Source of the DNA: Thermoactinomyces mirandus
GTDB lineage: Bacteria; Bacillota; Bacilli; Thermoactinomycetales; Thermoactinomycetaceae
Assembly: GCF_013868055.1 (NCBI RefSeq)
Contig: NZ_JACEOL010000030.1
Coordinates: forward strand, 1-64,000
DNA length: 64,000 nucleotides
Direction of reading: 5' to 3'
Shown: positions 19,591 to 28,943 of the stretch, in pieces
Layout of the letters: each line of letters begins with the position of its first letter
Position numbering within the stretch: position 1 is the stretch's first letter
Made by a program: the position numbers and the translations under genes
Notes under the pieces: generated by a model
Told to the model about the DNA's origin: nothing
Databases searched by the model: none
The model's input: the letters and a program-made list of their open reading frames with translations, nothing else

Positions 19591-20249
19591 TGATTAAAAT
19601 TGCTCCCTCCATTTTGTCGGCGGATTTCGCCAACCTGGGAGATGAAATAAAAGATGTGGAACAGGCAGGGGCCGACTGGATTCACGTGGATGTCATGGAC
19701 GGACATTTTGTTCCCAATATTACGCTGGGGCCGCTGGTCGTAAAGGCAATCCGGCCGCACACAAAATTGCCGCTTGACGTGCATCTGATGATCGAGGAAC
19801 CGGATCGCTATATTGCTGATTTCACAAAAGCCGGTGCCGATATGATTACAGTCCATCAGGAGGCATGTCCCCATTTGCACCGCACCATTTCGCTGATCAG
19901 GGATCACGGTGCCAAAGCCGGAGTGGTCCTCAATCCGGCGACATCCGTCCATGTGCTGGAGCCTGTTTTACCAGAGATTGATATGGTTCTGCTGATGACA
20001 GTAAACCCGGGATTCGGCGGGCAAAAGTTTATTGAAAATGTATTGCCGAAAATCAAAGCCGTGCGTAAACGGCTGGATGAACAGAATCTTTCCCATGTCC
20101 TGATTGAAGTGGATGGCGGTATCCATTCAGGAACTGCCCGTTCTGTCGTGGAAAGCGGAGCCGATGTGCTGGTTGCCGGTTCTGCCGTATTTGGACAGGC
20201 TGATCGGGCCCAGGCCATCCAGGCGATCCGGGATGCGGCAAGATCATGA
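19587..20249 (+). CDS. rpe: Ribulose-phosphate 3-epimerase
   Basis: 220 residues. Interconverts ribulose 5-phosphate and xylulose 5-phosphate in the pentose phosphate pathway. TIM-barrel motifs are intact: [41 protein letters not shown] and EVDGGI. It is coupled to rsgA by an ATGA overlap. An in-frame ATG three bases downstream (19590) is equally plausible as start. Confidence 0.96.
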   Translation: MMIKIAPSILSADFANLGDEIKDVEQAGADWIHVDVMDGHFVPNITLGPLVVKAIRPHTKLPLDVHLMIEEPDRYIADFTKAGADMITVHQEACPHLHRTISLIRDHGAKAGVVLNPATSVHVLEPVLPEIDMVLLMTVNPGFGGQKFIENVLPKIKAVRKRLDEQNLSHVLIEVDGGIHSGTARSVVESGADVLVAGSAVFGQADRAQAIQAIRDAARS

Positions 20250-20296
20250 TAGATGAATGCTTGTTGAATAACAGAGATTGCAGGTGAAAAGAAGAA

Positions 20297-20845
20297 ATGA
20301 TCAGCAAACGGCTTGTCACGATGGTAGAAGTAGCTCTAATGGCTGCAATTGCCGTTGTCCTGAATAAAATAACCCCTTTTCAGATGTGGCTCAATGGCGG
20401 ATCGGTCACGTTGTCGATGATTCCCGTTGCTGCCGTTGCTCTGCGCCGCGGGATCAAGCCCGGAGTCGTTTGCGGAGGGATTGCAGGTCTGATTTTGCTG
20501 TTGGCAGGAGGGTATGTGATTCATCCGGTCCAGGCGGTTCTGGACTACCCGGTTGCTTTTGCTGCATTGGGTTTTGCGGGCCTGGCCGTCCTGAAGGAAA
20601 CTGTCGCCAAAAAACGCCAGCTCCTACGGATGTCATCAGGCATAATTCTGGGCGGCAGCCTGCGCTTTCTGGCCCATTATTTGTCCGGAATCATTTTTTT
20701 CAAGGCATATACTCCTGTCGGCCAATCACTGTATGTTTACTCATTTATTTATAATCTGTCCTACATTCTTCCGGAAGTCATCCTCACGGTTATTGTGACA
20801 GGCTTGATCTACTGGTCAGCTCCGCAGTTGCTGAGGCGGAGGTGA
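20297..20845 (+). CDS. thiT: Thiamine-specific ECF transporter S component ThiT
   Basis: 182 residues, six predicted membrane helices. ThiT captures thiamine and works with a shared energy-coupling module of EcfA, EcfA' and EcfT. Family signatures are GGSVTLSMIPV (residues 34-44), the HPVQAVLDYPVAF stretch (near 76-88), RFLAHYLSGIIFF (near 116-128) and a late YIYNLSYILPE-type stretch. It sits next to thiN, which converts thiamine to its active cofactor. No TPP riboswitch is visible in the 47-base gap before it; expression is probably by read-through from rpe. Confidence 0.9.
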   Translation: MISKRLVTMVEVALMAAIAVVLNKITPFQMWLNGGSVTLSMIPVAAVALRRGIKPGVVCGGIAGLILLLAGGYVIHPVQAVLDYPVAFAALGFAGLAVLKETVAKKRQLLRMSSGIILGGSLRFLAHYLSGIIFFKAYTPVGQSLYVYSFIYNLSYILPEVILTVIVTGLIYWSAPQLLRRR

Positions 20846-20853
20846 AACCGGCG

Positions 20854-21516
20854 ATGGCAGTGAACAGGGTGGCAGTGATCGCTGGCGGGGACCTGACCGA
20901 TACGGAACTGGACTTGATCCGTACCGGAACCAACTTTATCATTACGGCAGATGCAGGCGCCATGCAACTGGAAAAGGCGGGGATCATTCCCGATCTGGCG
21001 GTGGGCGATTTTGACACAACCGGCATCTCTTATATGGACAGATTGCGAAAAAAAGGCGTTCCAGTGCTTTCGCTTCCGGAAGAAAAAGCGGTTACCGACA
21101 TGCATTTCGCCTTGAGTTGTGCGGTGGAACGGAAACCGGATGAGATCCTGATTCTGGGTGCCATGGGAGGAGCGCGCTTTGACCACACAATGGCCAACGT
21201 CGGCCTGTTGGAATGGCTGGACGAGCAGGGGATCAAAGCCGTGATTATCCACCGTACAAACCGTATTCGTCTGATGTCCGGCCCCGGAAAAATGACATTT
21301 ACCTCCATCGATTTCAAATATGTATCGCTGCTTCCCGTGTCCAAAATCGTATCAGGAATCAGAACGGATGGGCTGAAATACAAACTGGCCGGTGAATCGT
21401 TATATCGGGGGGATACCAGGGGGATCAGCAATGAACTGGTGAAGGTGCCGGCTGTTGTGAACATTCAGGAAGGTATTTGCCTGGTTGTGGAAAGCAGGGA
21501 TCGGATTGGTGAATAA
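20854..21516 (+). CDS. thiN: Thiamine pyrophosphokinase
   Basis: 220 residues. Transfers pyrophosphate from ATP to thiamine, giving thiamine diphosphate. Motifs are ADAGAMQLEKAG, PDLAVGDFDT, EKAVTDMHFAL and GAMGGARFDHTMAN. A GTG at 20842 overlaps the thiT stop, but the ATG at 20854 has GGAGGTGA 8 bases before it and gives MAVNRVAVIAGG, so I prefer it. Together with thiT it forms an uptake-and-activation pair for thiamine. A strong terminator follows. Confidence 0.94.
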   Translation: MAVNRVAVIAGGDLTDTELDLIRTGTNFIITADAGAMQLEKAGIIPDLAVGDFDTTGISYMDRLRKKGVPVLSLPEEKAVTDMHFALSCAVERKPDEILILGAMGGARFDHTMANVGLLEWLDEQGIKAVIIHRTNRIRLMSGPGKMTFTSIDFKYVSLLPVSKIVSGIRTDGLKYKLAGESLYRGDTRGISNELVKVPAVVNIQEGICLVVESRDRIGE

Positions 21517-21571
21517 AGTTAAGCCTGTAGGGTAAAACAATCCTTTGTCATATAATTTTCGAAAAGTCTGT

Positions 21572-21607
21572 GCCTGTAAGACCCGGGTTACAGGCTTTTT
21601 GTTTTTT
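21572..21607 (+). terminator. Terminator after thiN
   Basis: GCCTGTAA-gacccggg-TTACAGGC followed by a T-rich run (TTTTTGTTTTTTT). Confidence 0.9.
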
Positions 21608-21753
21608 TATGTCCTGAAAATGGGCTTGCCTGGTTGGAATTTTTCTTTATGTTCTAGGTACACATTGAAATCTATAGAATATAAATAAGTTGAAAATGGG
21701 TCTTCTGCGATTTTCTTGTTCCTTATGAATTGCAGAATAAGGGGTGAACAGGG

Positions 21754-21837
21754 GTGAAATTTTATACCATCAAACTGCCTAAATTTCTGGGCGGAGTAGT
21801 TAAGGCAATTTTGTCAGCTTTTAAAAAAGACCAGTGA
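21754..21837 (+). CDS. spoVM: Stage V sporulation protein SpoVM
   Basis: A 27-residue amphipathic peptide reading MKFYTIKLPKFLG, then GVVKAILSAFKKDQ. It is nearly identical in its first half to B. subtilis SpoVM (26 residues), the peptide that recognises the positive curvature of the forespore membrane and anchors the SpoIVA coat basement layer. GTG start with AAGGGGTGA (21739-21747) upstream. The position between thiN and rpmB is the same as in B. subtilis. The preceding 150 bases are AT-rich and presumably hold a mother-cell (SigE) promoter, but I could not identify one with confidence. Confidence 0.97.
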   Translation: MKFYTIKLPKFLGGVVKAILSAFKKDQ

Positions 21838-21844
21838 TAAAAAC

Positions 21845-21873
21845 AAAAAAAGCACCTCCTGTGGTGCTTTTTT
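21845..21873. terminator. Bidirectional terminator between spoVM and rpmB
   Basis: AAAAAAAGCACC-tcctgt-GGTGCTTTTTT is symmetric with A and T runs on both sides, so it can serve spoVM on the + strand and rpmB on the - strand. Confidence 0.9.
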
Positions 21874-21881
21874 CTTGGCCA

Positions 21882-22070
21882 TTAAACGCGGGTTACCTTG
21901 CCGGATTTCAGTGCACGGGCACTGACATACACGCGTTTTGGTTTTCCATCGACAAGAATACGTACTTTTTGAACGTTAGCGCCCCATTTTCTCCGCGTTT
22001 TGCGGTGAGAGTGGCTCACTTTATTTCCGGCATGACCTTGTTTTCCGGTAATAAAACAACGCCGAGCCAT
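21882..22070 (-). CDS. rpmB: 50S ribosomal protein L28
   Basis: 62 residues with the bL28 pattern: [11 protein letters not shown] at the start, [13 protein letters not shown], and [14 protein letters not shown] near the end. The ribosome site CAGGAGGTG precedes the ATG. It is transcribed opposite to spoVM and divergently from asp23, as in Bacillus. The first residues have only one Cys and no classical four-Cys zinc motif is visible. Confidence 0.97.
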   Translation of the reverse strand: MARRCFITGKQGHAGNKVSHSHRKTRRKWGANVQKVRILVDGKPKRVYVSARALKSGKVTRV

Positions 22071-22135
22071 ATTGACACCTCCTGTTTGTCGCTCGTTCCA
22101 ACCGAATCACCATGTGTAGGACTAAATACTTGGAC

Positions 22136-22164
22136 ATTTTAGCATACCTCCTGATTACTTGCAA
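22136..22164 (-). promoter_or_regulatory. Promoter for rpmB
   Basis: On the minus strand TTGCAA (22164-22159), a 17-base spacer, then TAAAAT (22141-22136) preceded by TGC, so it is both well spaced and extended -10. The expected leader to the rpmB start is about 60 bases. Confidence 0.7.
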
Positions 22165-22271
22165 GGAGTGTACAGGTTCAGTATCATGATTATTGTTGAT
22201 CTTTCATTCATTATGTTATTATTGTACAATTGTCCTAGTTAGCTAAAGAAACCTCACCAGGAGGGATAGGA

Positions 22272-22637
22272 ATGAGCGTAGAAGTGTCAACCCAACTTGG
22301 GCAGATCGAAGTGGCGAATGATGTTATTGCGACTGTTGCCGGCATTGCGGCTATGGATTGTTACGGGTTGGTTGGTATGGCGTCTCGCAGTCAGTTGAAA
22401 GATGGAATCACCGAATTGTTGCGCAAGGAAAATCTGAGCAAGGGAATTGAGGTTCGCGAGGAAAACGGCGAAATTGTGATTGATCTGTATATCATTGTCG
22501 GTTACGGCACAAAGATCTCTGAAGTAGCCAATAATGTACAGTCCAAAGTAAGATACACACTGGATCAAATTGTAGGCTTGAAAGTGAATAAAGTGAACAT
22601 CTTCGTGCAAGGTGTTCGACTGGTGAATGAAGAGTAA
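22272..22637 (+). CDS. yloU: Asp23/Gls24 envelope-stress family protein (YloU)
   Basis: 121 residues of the Asp23 family. The conserved GQIEVANDVIATVAGIAA opening and the VKVNKVNIFV-type C-terminal strand are present. Family members are membrane-associated proteins linked to cell-wall stress; the exact role of YloU is not settled. It lies 11 bases before fakA, the normal order. A weak promoter, TTTCAT-17-TACAAT (22202-22230), may start the operon. Confidence 0.92.
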   Translation: MSVEVSTQLGQIEVANDVIATVAGIAAMDCYGLVGMASRSQLKDGITELLRKENLSKGIEVREENGEIVIDLYIIVGYGTKISEVANNVQSKVRYTLDQIVGLKVNKVNIFVQGVRLVNEE

Positions 22638-22648
22638 GGGGGAGCACT

Positions 22649-24334
22649 GTGGCACAGCAACAAATCTATGCAGCACAGTTTTTACAGATGATGCGGGCGG
22701 GTGCGAATACACTCAACAATAAACTGGAAAAAGTAAATGCATTAAACGTATTCCCCGTCCCTGACGGCGATACGGGCACCAATATGAGTCTGACGATCAC
22801 GTCTGGCGTCAATGAAATGGAAAAAGTGTTGAATGCCCGAACGGTTGGAGAATTGGCCCAAGCACTTGCAAAAGGTTTGTTAATGGGCGCCCGGGGCAAC
22901 TCTGGCGTAATTTTGTCCCAACTCTTTCGCGGTTTTGCCAAAGCTGTGGCTGACAAGGAATCCATTAACACGCATCAGTTAGCCGATGCTTTTCAGCAGG
23001 GAGTAGAGACTGCTTACAAGGCTGTAATCAAACCTGTTGAAGGAACCATTCTAACGGTTGCGCGTGAAGCGGCTGAAGCAGGAATGAAGCGCTCACTGAC
23101 AACCCATGACGCCAGGGAAGTTATGGAGACGGTTTTGGCGGAAGCACGCAAGTCTTTGTCAAGAACCCCGGAACTTTTGCCGGTGTTGAAACAGGCAAAC
23201 GTTGTCGATGCCGGGGGGCAGGGACTTGTTTATATCTATGAAGGAATACTGGCTGCGCTATCCGGTGAAGGCAGCGAACCGATAGATGTGGAATCAACTC
23301 TTTCCGAAACGAAATCGATTGCTGACATGGCACACGATAATGCCCAGTCCAAAATTGATCCTTCGGAAATAAAATATGGCTATTGTACCGAATTTATGAT
23401 CGACCTTACTACCAGCCGCCGGGAAACAGAACCCTTTAATGAAGAGGATTTCCGCAAAGAACTGGGACAATATGGCGATTCGATCCTGGTCGTGGCCGAT
23501 GAAGAGCTGGTCAAGGTTCATATTCATGCCGAATATCCCGGAAATGCCCTGAACTATGCGATGAAGTTTGGTGACCTGACCAGGATCAAAATCGAAAATA
23601 TGCGTGAACAATATGCAAATGTCACGGATGGTAGCCCTTCATCCGCAAAAACGGGCGTTGTGGTTCCGACTGAAAAGAAAAAATACGGGATTGTCGCCGT
23701 GGCCTCCGGAAAAGGAATCGCCGATATTTTCCGTTCCATGGGCGTGGATGAAGTGATCGAAGGCGGACAAACAATGAATCCAAGCACCGAAGATCTTGTT
23801 CGTGCAGTTGAACGGCTTCATGCAGAACATGTATTAATCCTTCCCAACAATAAAAATATTATTTTAACTGCGGAACAGGTGGAAGAAGTGGTTGACCAAC
23901 CGGTCAGTGTCTTGCCTACACGTTCCATTCCACAAGGATTGACCGCACTGTTGAATTTTAATTCCGAAGTATCTCCTGAAGAAAATATCAAAAACATGAC
24001 GGAAGGTTTTCAGGAAGTGAAATCGGGCGAAGTAACCAAGGCCATTCGTGACTCGAAAATGAACGGGCACCAGATTAAAGAGGGCAATTTTCTCGGCATT
24101 CTGGGAGGAAAAATCGATATCGTCGGGGAAAATCTGGAAAAAACCGCTCTTACATTATTAGATAAAATGATTGATGAGGGTGCCGATATCGTCACAATTA
24201 TTTACGGGGAAGAAATTCAGGAGCAGCAGGCGAAAGAACTCGTGCAATCGTTGGAGAGCCAATATCCGGGGATAGAGATTGAAGTTCACTATGGCGGACA
24301 ACCGGTATATCATTACCTGTTTGCTGTCGAGTAG
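22649..24334 (+). CDS. fakA: Fatty acid kinase, ATP-binding subunit FakA (YloV)
   Basis: 561 residues. The N-terminal DhaL-type kinase domain has DGDTGTNM (39-46) and GARGNSGVILSQLFRG (near 83-98). The C-terminal region matches the DAK1-related part that contacts the FakB acyl carrier. FakA phosphorylates exogenous fatty acids held by FakB so that PlsX/PlsY can use them. GTG start at 22649. A degV-family gene, the class to which FakB belongs, begins 13 bases downstream, and plsX is in the same window (35925). Confidence 0.93.
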   Translation: MAQQQIYAAQFLQMMRAGANTLNNKLEKVNALNVFPVPDGDTGTNMSLTITSGVNEMEKVLNARTVGELAQALAKGLLMGARGNSGVILSQLFRGFAKAVADKESINTHQLADAFQQGVETAYKAVIKPVEGTILTVAREAAEAGMKRSLTTHDAREVMETVLAEARKSLSRTPELLPVLKQANVVDAGGQGLVYIYEGILAALSGEGSEPIDVESTLSETKSIADMAHDNAQSKIDPSEIKYGYCTEFMIDLTTSRRETEPFNEEDFRKELGQYGDSILVVADEELVKVHIHAEYPGNALNYAMKFGDLTRIKIENMREQYANVTDGSPSSAKTGVVVPTEKKKYGIVAVASGKGIADIFRSMGVDEVIEGGQTMNPSTEDLVRAVERLHAEHVLILPNNKNIILTAEQVEEVVDQPVSVLPTRSIPQGLTALLNFNSEVSPEENIKNMTEGFQEVKSGEVTKAIRDSKMNGHQIKEGNFLGILGGKIDIVGENLEKTALTLLDKMIDEGADIVTIIYGEEIQEQQAKELVQSLESQYPGIEIEVHYGGQPVYHYLFAVE

Positions 24335-24347
24335 AGGGGGTACCTGA

Positions 24348-25235
24348 ATGGAAAAAGTAAAAATTATTACAGACAGTACCGCGGACATTCCCAAACAGCT
24401 GGCAAAAGACCTGGGAATATCTGTAATACCAATCAATGTTCATGTTGCAGGAAAGTGTTATCAGGATGGGCTTACGATATCACCCAATGAATTTTACCGG
24501 AAAATGCGTTCCATTGAGGAACTCCCTACAACTTCACAGCCATCTCCGCTCGATATAGTAGGAGCCTACAAAAAAGCGATCAATAACGGGGCCAAACAGA
24601 TTCTTTCGTTGCACATATCATCCAAGATGAGTGGTACCTATCAGTCCTGTTTACTGGCCAAGTCGATGGTAGAGGAGGAATTTCCCGACGTCACGATTGA
24701 AGTGGTTGATTGCAAAACCGTCACCTATGCGTTGGGAATCATTGTGGTAATGGTTGCAAGGGCCGCTCAAGAGGGAAGAGCATTCTCCGAACTTATGCAC
24801 CTGGCTGAGAGGATTCGCGAGGTCGAGCTGCTGCTTGCTACCGTTGACACCCTGGAATATTTACATAAAGGTGGCCGGATTGGCAAAGCAAAAGCACTGG
24901 TTGGTGCGCTGTTAAATATCAAGCCGATTATTACGATCAGTGATGATGGAGAAATTGCCGTGGTAGATATAGCCCGGGGGCAAAAAAAGGCAAACCAGAA
25001 AATCTTTGAACTGTTAAAGAAAAAAATTCCTGCCGGCCCCGTCGCTGTAGCTGCCCTGCACGCTGACAACAAACAGCTGGCAGATCTGTGGATGGAAAAA
25101 ATCGAAGATTTGCTTGAGGTGAAGGAAAAAGTCATGGTAGATATTGGACCTGCTGTCGGCACCCATTGTGGACCCGGAACTGTTGCCTGTGTTGTGGTTT
25201 CCCTGGACGAACTTTCATCCGGAAGTAAATCTTGA
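24348..25235 (+). CDS. DegV family fatty-acid-binding protein, probable FakB
   Basis: 295 residues, the size of DegV/FakB proteins. It shows the fatty-acid carboxylate-binding elements of the family: ITDSTADIP near 6-14, a TTSQPSP motif near 62-68, HISSKMSGTYQS near 86-97, and the second-domain KGGRIGKAKALVGALLNIKP stretch. Being directly downstream of fakA, it is the likely acyl-carrying partner of that kinase. Which fatty acids it prefers cannot be inferred. Confidence 0.9.
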   Translation: MEKVKIITDSTADIPKQLAKDLGISVIPINVHVAGKCYQDGLTISPNEFYRKMRSIEELPTTSQPSPLDIVGAYKKAINNGAKQILSLHISSKMSGTYQSCLLAKSMVEEEFPDVTIEVVDCKTVTYALGIIVVMVARAAQEGRAFSELMHLAERIREVELLLATVDTLEYLHKGGRIGKAKALVGALLNIKPIITISDDGEIAVVDIARGQKKANQKIFELLKKKIPAGPVAVAALHADNKQLADLWMEKIEDLLEVKEKVMVDIGPAVGTHCGPGTVACVVVSLDELSSGSKS

Positions 25236-25248
25236 TTAGGAGGAGCTT

Positions 25249-25908
25249 ATGAAATATCGTACGGTATTTGACATTATTGGCCCGGTCATGATTGGACCAT
25301 CCAGTTCCCATACTGCCGGTGCGGCTCGCATCGGCAAGGCTGCACGCTCCATATTCGGGAAAAAACCGCGCCGTGCGGATATTACGCTATATGGTTCCTT
25401 TGCCCAAACGTATCGCGGACACGGTACTGATATTGCCCTTGCTGGCGGTTTGCTTGACTTTGACACTTTTGACAAGCGGATGGTTGATGCTTTGGAAATC
25501 GCAAAGCAGGGAGGAATCGATATTCACTTTCATGAATCCGATGAATTGACAGACCATCCAAACACTGCCCGAATTCGCCTGGAAGATGACGATGGCCGGA
25601 TCATGGAGATCGTGGGTGTCTCCATTGGCGGCGGGAAAATGGAGATTGTGGAGTTGAATGGTTTTAAACTCAGTTTGACAGGAACCAATCCCGTATTACT
25701 CGTCCTGCATCAAGACCGATACGGAGTCGTTGCGCATGTGGCAAGCATTCTTGCAAAACATGAAATCAACATTGGATTTATGCACGTATCACGTAAGGAA
25801 AAAGGTTCCCAGGCATTGATGTCGATTGAAACCGATCAACCCATTGACAAGAATGTGGAATCTGAAGTTAAAGCTTTGGAAGAAATTCATGCTGTAGCGA
25901 TTTTATAA
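25249..25908 (+). CDS. sdaAB: L-serine dehydratase, iron-sulfur-dependent, beta subunit
   Basis: 219 residues. The beta chain of the two-subunit serine dehydratase that converts serine to pyruvate and ammonia. It shows FDIIGPVMIGPSSSHTAGA (residues 6-24), the conserved SSHTAG motif, and a C-terminal ACT domain (from about 148, LLVLHQDRYGVVAHVASIL). A transcriptional hairpin at 25916 separates it from the alpha subunit. Confidence 0.94.
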   Translation: MKYRTVFDIIGPVMIGPSSSHTAGAARIGKAARSIFGKKPRRADITLYGSFAQTYRGHGTDIALAGGLLDFDTFDKRMVDALEIAKQGGIDIHFHESDELTDHPNTARIRLEDDDGRIMEIVGVSIGGGKMEIVELNGFKLSLTGTNPVLLVLHQDRYGVVAHVASILAKHEINIGFMHVSRKEKGSQALMSIETDQPIDKNVESEVKALEEIHAVAIL

Positions 25909-25915
25909 ACAGACC

Positions 25916-25945
25916 ACCGCCGTTTTAAAAGACAACGGCGGTTTT
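25916..25945 (+). terminator. Hairpin between sdaAB and sdaAA
   Basis: ACCGCCGTT-n9-AACGGCGGT followed by TTT. The short T-run suggests a leaky terminator or attenuator that could set the ratio of the two dehydratase subunits. Confidence 0.6.
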
Positions 25946-25966
25946 CCGTGAAAAGGAGTTGAAAAC

Positions 25967-26857
25967 ATGAAATTTCGCACAATTGCTGAATTGGTTGAAC
26001 AAGCGGAAACAAACGGTCTGCCGATCTCGGAGGTAATGATCCGGCAAGAATCGGAAATGACGAATCGGCCGCGGGAAGAAATTATTGCCGAAATGGAAAG
26101 AAGTCTCGATGTAATGTGTGAAGCAGTAGAACGGGGATTAACTGAGGATATTTGTTCCCATAGCGGTCTGACCGGGGGCGATGCGAAAAAAATCCGGACA
26201 TACCAGCAAAATGCCAAAGCCTTATTGTCAGGGAGCACCATTTTGAATGCGGTTTCAAGAGCGACCGCCGTTTCGGAAGTGAATGCGGCAATGGGAACGA
26301 TTGTTGCCACTCCAACTGCGGGAGCATCCGGCATCTTGCCGGGAGCAATCCATGCAGCCGCAGAACTGTTGAACTCCGATCGGGAAACGATGGTACGGGC
26401 TTTGTTTACCGCTGGAGCCATTGGATTTTGCATTGCCAACAATGCATTTATTGCCGGAGCAGCGGGCGGCTGCCAGGCAGAAGTCGGTTCTGCGACGGCC
26501 ATGGCGGCGGCAGCCGTGGTTGAGATGGCAGGCGGTACACCATCGCAATCAGCGGAAGCTGTTTCGATCTCCATGAAAAATATGCTTGGTCTGGTGTGTG
26601 ATCCGATTGGCGGCCTGGTGGAGGCTCCATGTATCAAACGAAACGCGATGGGAGCGGCAATCGCCATGGTTGCTGCAGATATGGCAATGGCAGGGGTAAA
26701 GAGCATCATTCCGACTGATGAAGTCATCGATGCGATGTACAGGGTTGGACAAATGATGCCAAATGCATTAAAGGAAACGGCCTTGGGCGGTTTGGCCGCA
26801 ACTCCGACGGGAAGGGCTCTGGAGCGGAAGATTTTCGGCAATGAAGAGATAAAATAA
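25967..26857 (+). CDS. sdaAA: L-serine dehydratase, iron-sulfur-dependent, alpha subunit
   Basis: 296 residues. The alpha chain carries the catalytic and 4Fe-4S parts. Conserved features are the PTAGASGILPG motif (near 126-136), the NAFIAGAAGGCQAEVGSA stretch holding one cluster Cys, and CDPIGGLVEAPCIKRN with two further Cys. AAAAGGAG precedes the ATG. The stop codon shares a base with the recG start (TAATG). Confidence 0.94.
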   Translation: MKFRTIAELVEQAETNGLPISEVMIRQESEMTNRPREEIIAEMERSLDVMCEAVERGLTEDICSHSGLTGGDAKKIRTYQQNAKALLSGSTILNAVSRATAVSEVNAAMGTIVATPTAGASGILPGAIHAAAELLNSDRETMVRALFTAGAIGFCIANNAFIAGAAGGCQAEVGSATAMAAAAVVEMAGGTPSQSAEAVSISMKNMLGLVCDPIGGLVEAPCIKRNAMGAAIAMVAADMAMAGVKSIIPTDEVIDAMYRVGQMMPNALKETALGGLAATPTGRALERKIFGNEEIK

Positions 26858-28905
26858 TGAAGCTTGAGGAGATACCGGTAGAAGTCCTTCCTGGAGTCGG
26901 GGAACAGAAAAAGGAAGCCCTTGCCGAACTTGGTATACATTCCATTGCCGATTTGATGGGATATTTCCCTTATCGTTATGAGGATTACCGTTTGAGCGAT
27001 TTGACCGAAGCTTCACACGAAGAACGGGTGACGGTCGAAGCACAGGTTTACGGTCAGCCAAGCGTGCGCTGGTACGGAAAGAAAAAGTCAAGAATGACGT
27101 TGAGAGTCCAGGCGGATGGCGTACCGATCCAGGTTGTCTGGTTTAACCAGGCGTATTTGAAAAACAGGTTTCGGGTGGGACAAACGATCGTCGTTTCTGG
27201 GAAATGGGATCGCCATCGTTTGCAGTTGATTGCCGATCGCACTTTTCTGAGCGAAAGTGAAAAAGAGAAGGTCGTGGGACGTTTGGAGCCGGTGTACTCA
27301 GTCAACAGCAAAATCAGGATGAACTGGCTCAGGAAGTTGATCCATACCGCCTTTACCCGGTATGGGCGCCAGATCGAGGAAATATTGCCGGAGGAATTGC
27401 GAAAAAAATACAAGCTCATATCACGTGCCAGTGCCATGTATTACCTTCATTTTCCGAAAGGGAAGGAAGAAGGGCGGCAGGCACGCCGGCGCATGGTTTT
27501 TGAAGAACTGTTTCTGTACGAATTGAAGATTATGTGGCTGCGTCGTTTTCATCGGCAGGAAGTGAAGGGATTGGTCCACCGGTTTGAGAATGAAAAAATC
27601 CGGGCCTTTATCAACCAGCTTGCTTTTCCCCTGACCGGAGCCCAGAAAAAGGTTGTCAGCGAAATTTTGTCCGATCTGCGGGAACCGATTCAGATGAACC
27701 GGTTGCTTCAGGGAGATGTCGGTTCCGGGAAAACCGTCGTCGCCGCGATTGCCCTGTATGCCAATTATTTGAGCGGTTACCAGGGCGCATTGATGGTGCC
27801 GACAGAGATTCTGGCCGAACAGCATGCATCCTCTTTGAAGAAGCTCCTGACCCCTTGGAATCTGCAAGTTGTTACTTTGACCGGCCGGATGACAGCCAGG
27901 GAGAAAAAGGATGCTCTTGGCCAGATCCAGATGGGTTTGGCAGATGTTGTCGTTGGGACCCATGCCTTGCTTCAGGAAACGGTTGTGTTCTGGAAACTGG
28001 GACTGGTCATTACCGACGAACAGCACCGTTTTGGAGTCAAACAGCGGGCCATGCTGAGGGAAAAAGGAGAGGTGCCTGATGTGCTCTATATGACGGCTAC
28101 TCCGATTCCGCGGACTTTGTCCATTACCGTGTTTGGCGAAATGGATGTTTCCACGATCGATGAGATGCCTGCAGGCCGGCAGCCGGTAGATACGTATTGG
28201 GTCAAGAAGGAATTATGGCCCCGGATCATCCGGTTTGTGCAAAAGGAATGTGCCAGGGGACGCCAGGCATATGTCATCTGTCCCCTGATTGAGGAATCGG
28301 AAAAGCTCGACCTGCAAAATGCGCAGGAAGTATTTGAACAGATGGCGATGGAATTGGCCCCGATTCGTGTCGGTTTGTTGCATGGACGGATGTCTTCGGC
28401 AGAAAAAGATGAAGTAATGCGTTCATTTGCTAATAATGAAGTGCAGGTACTCGTTTCTACAACGGTTGTGGAAGTGGGTGTCGATGTTCCCAATGCAACA
28501 GTGATGGTGATTTACGACGCGGACCGCTTTGGGCTGGCCCAGTTGCACCAGCTGCGCGGACGCGTTGGTCGGGGTGGCGGGAAGTCAACCTGTGTACTGG
28601 TTGCCAATCCCAAATCGGAAACGGGGATTGAGCGAATGCGGATCATGAGTGAAACAACGGATGGATTTGAAATTTCCAGACGCGATCTTGAATTAAGAGG
28701 GCCCGGTGACTTTCTGGGAGTAAAGCAGAGCGGCCTTCCGGATTTTAAAGTTGCCGATTTGACCCATGACTTGCGTATCCTGGAAGCGGCCCGAACGGAT
28801 GCGGCAGATTACGTGAACCGGAAAGATTTCATGACTTCACCGGAGACAAGACCGTTGTACGAGTATTTGTGTGCACAAAATCTGACGCAGACCAGTTTTG
28901 ATTGA
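26857..28905 (+). CDS. recG: ATP-dependent DNA helicase RecG
   Basis: 682 residues, identical in length to B. subtilis RecG. It regresses stalled forks and processes branched DNA. The N-terminal wedge/OB region (about 1-190) precedes the helicase motor with Walker A GDVGSGKT (near 287-294), the DEQH box (ITDEQHRFG, near 386) and motif VI QLRGRVGRGG. It starts within the sdaAA stop codon. A strong terminator follows. Confidence 0.96.
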   Translation: MKLEEIPVEVLPGVGEQKKEALAELGIHSIADLMGYFPYRYEDYRLSDLTEASHEERVTVEAQVYGQPSVRWYGKKKSRMTLRVQADGVPIQVVWFNQAYLKNRFRVGQTIVVSGKWDRHRLQLIADRTFLSESEKEKVVGRLEPVYSVNSKIRMNWLRKLIHTAFTRYGRQIEEILPEELRKKYKLISRASAMYYLHFPKGKEEGRQARRRMVFEELFLYELKIMWLRRFHRQEVKGLVHRFENEKIRAFINQLAFPLTGAQKKVVSEILSDLREPIQMNRLLQGDVGSGKTVVAAIALYANYLSGYQGALMVPTEILAEQHASSLKKLLTPWNLQVVTLTGRMTAREKKDALGQIQMGLADVVVGTHALLQETVVFWKLGLVITDEQHRFGVKQRAMLREKGEVPDVLYMTATPIPRTLSITVFGEMDVSTIDEMPAGRQPVDTYWVKKELWPRIIRFVQKECARGRQAYVICPLIEESEKLDLQNAQEVFEQMAMELAPIRVGLLHGRMSSAEKDEVMRSFANNEVQVLVSTTVVEVGVDVPNATVMVIYDADRFGLAQLHQLRGRVGRGGGKSTCVLVANPKSETGIERMRIMSETTDGFEISRRDLELRGPGDFLGVKQSGLPDFKVADLTHDLRILEAARTDAADYVNRKDFMTSPETRPLYEYLCAQNLTQTSFD

Positions 28906-28943
28906 ACGCATATTGGAATTATCATGGATACTGGCAGGTTTCC

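Noticed and set aside
20250-20296. TPP riboswitch before thiT
   Set aside because: The gap is only 47 bases and lacks the conserved thi-box elements.
25903-26940. 345-codon minus-strand frame opposite sdaAA
   Set aside because: Shadow of sdaAA and the recG start; alanine-rich and without a ribosome site.
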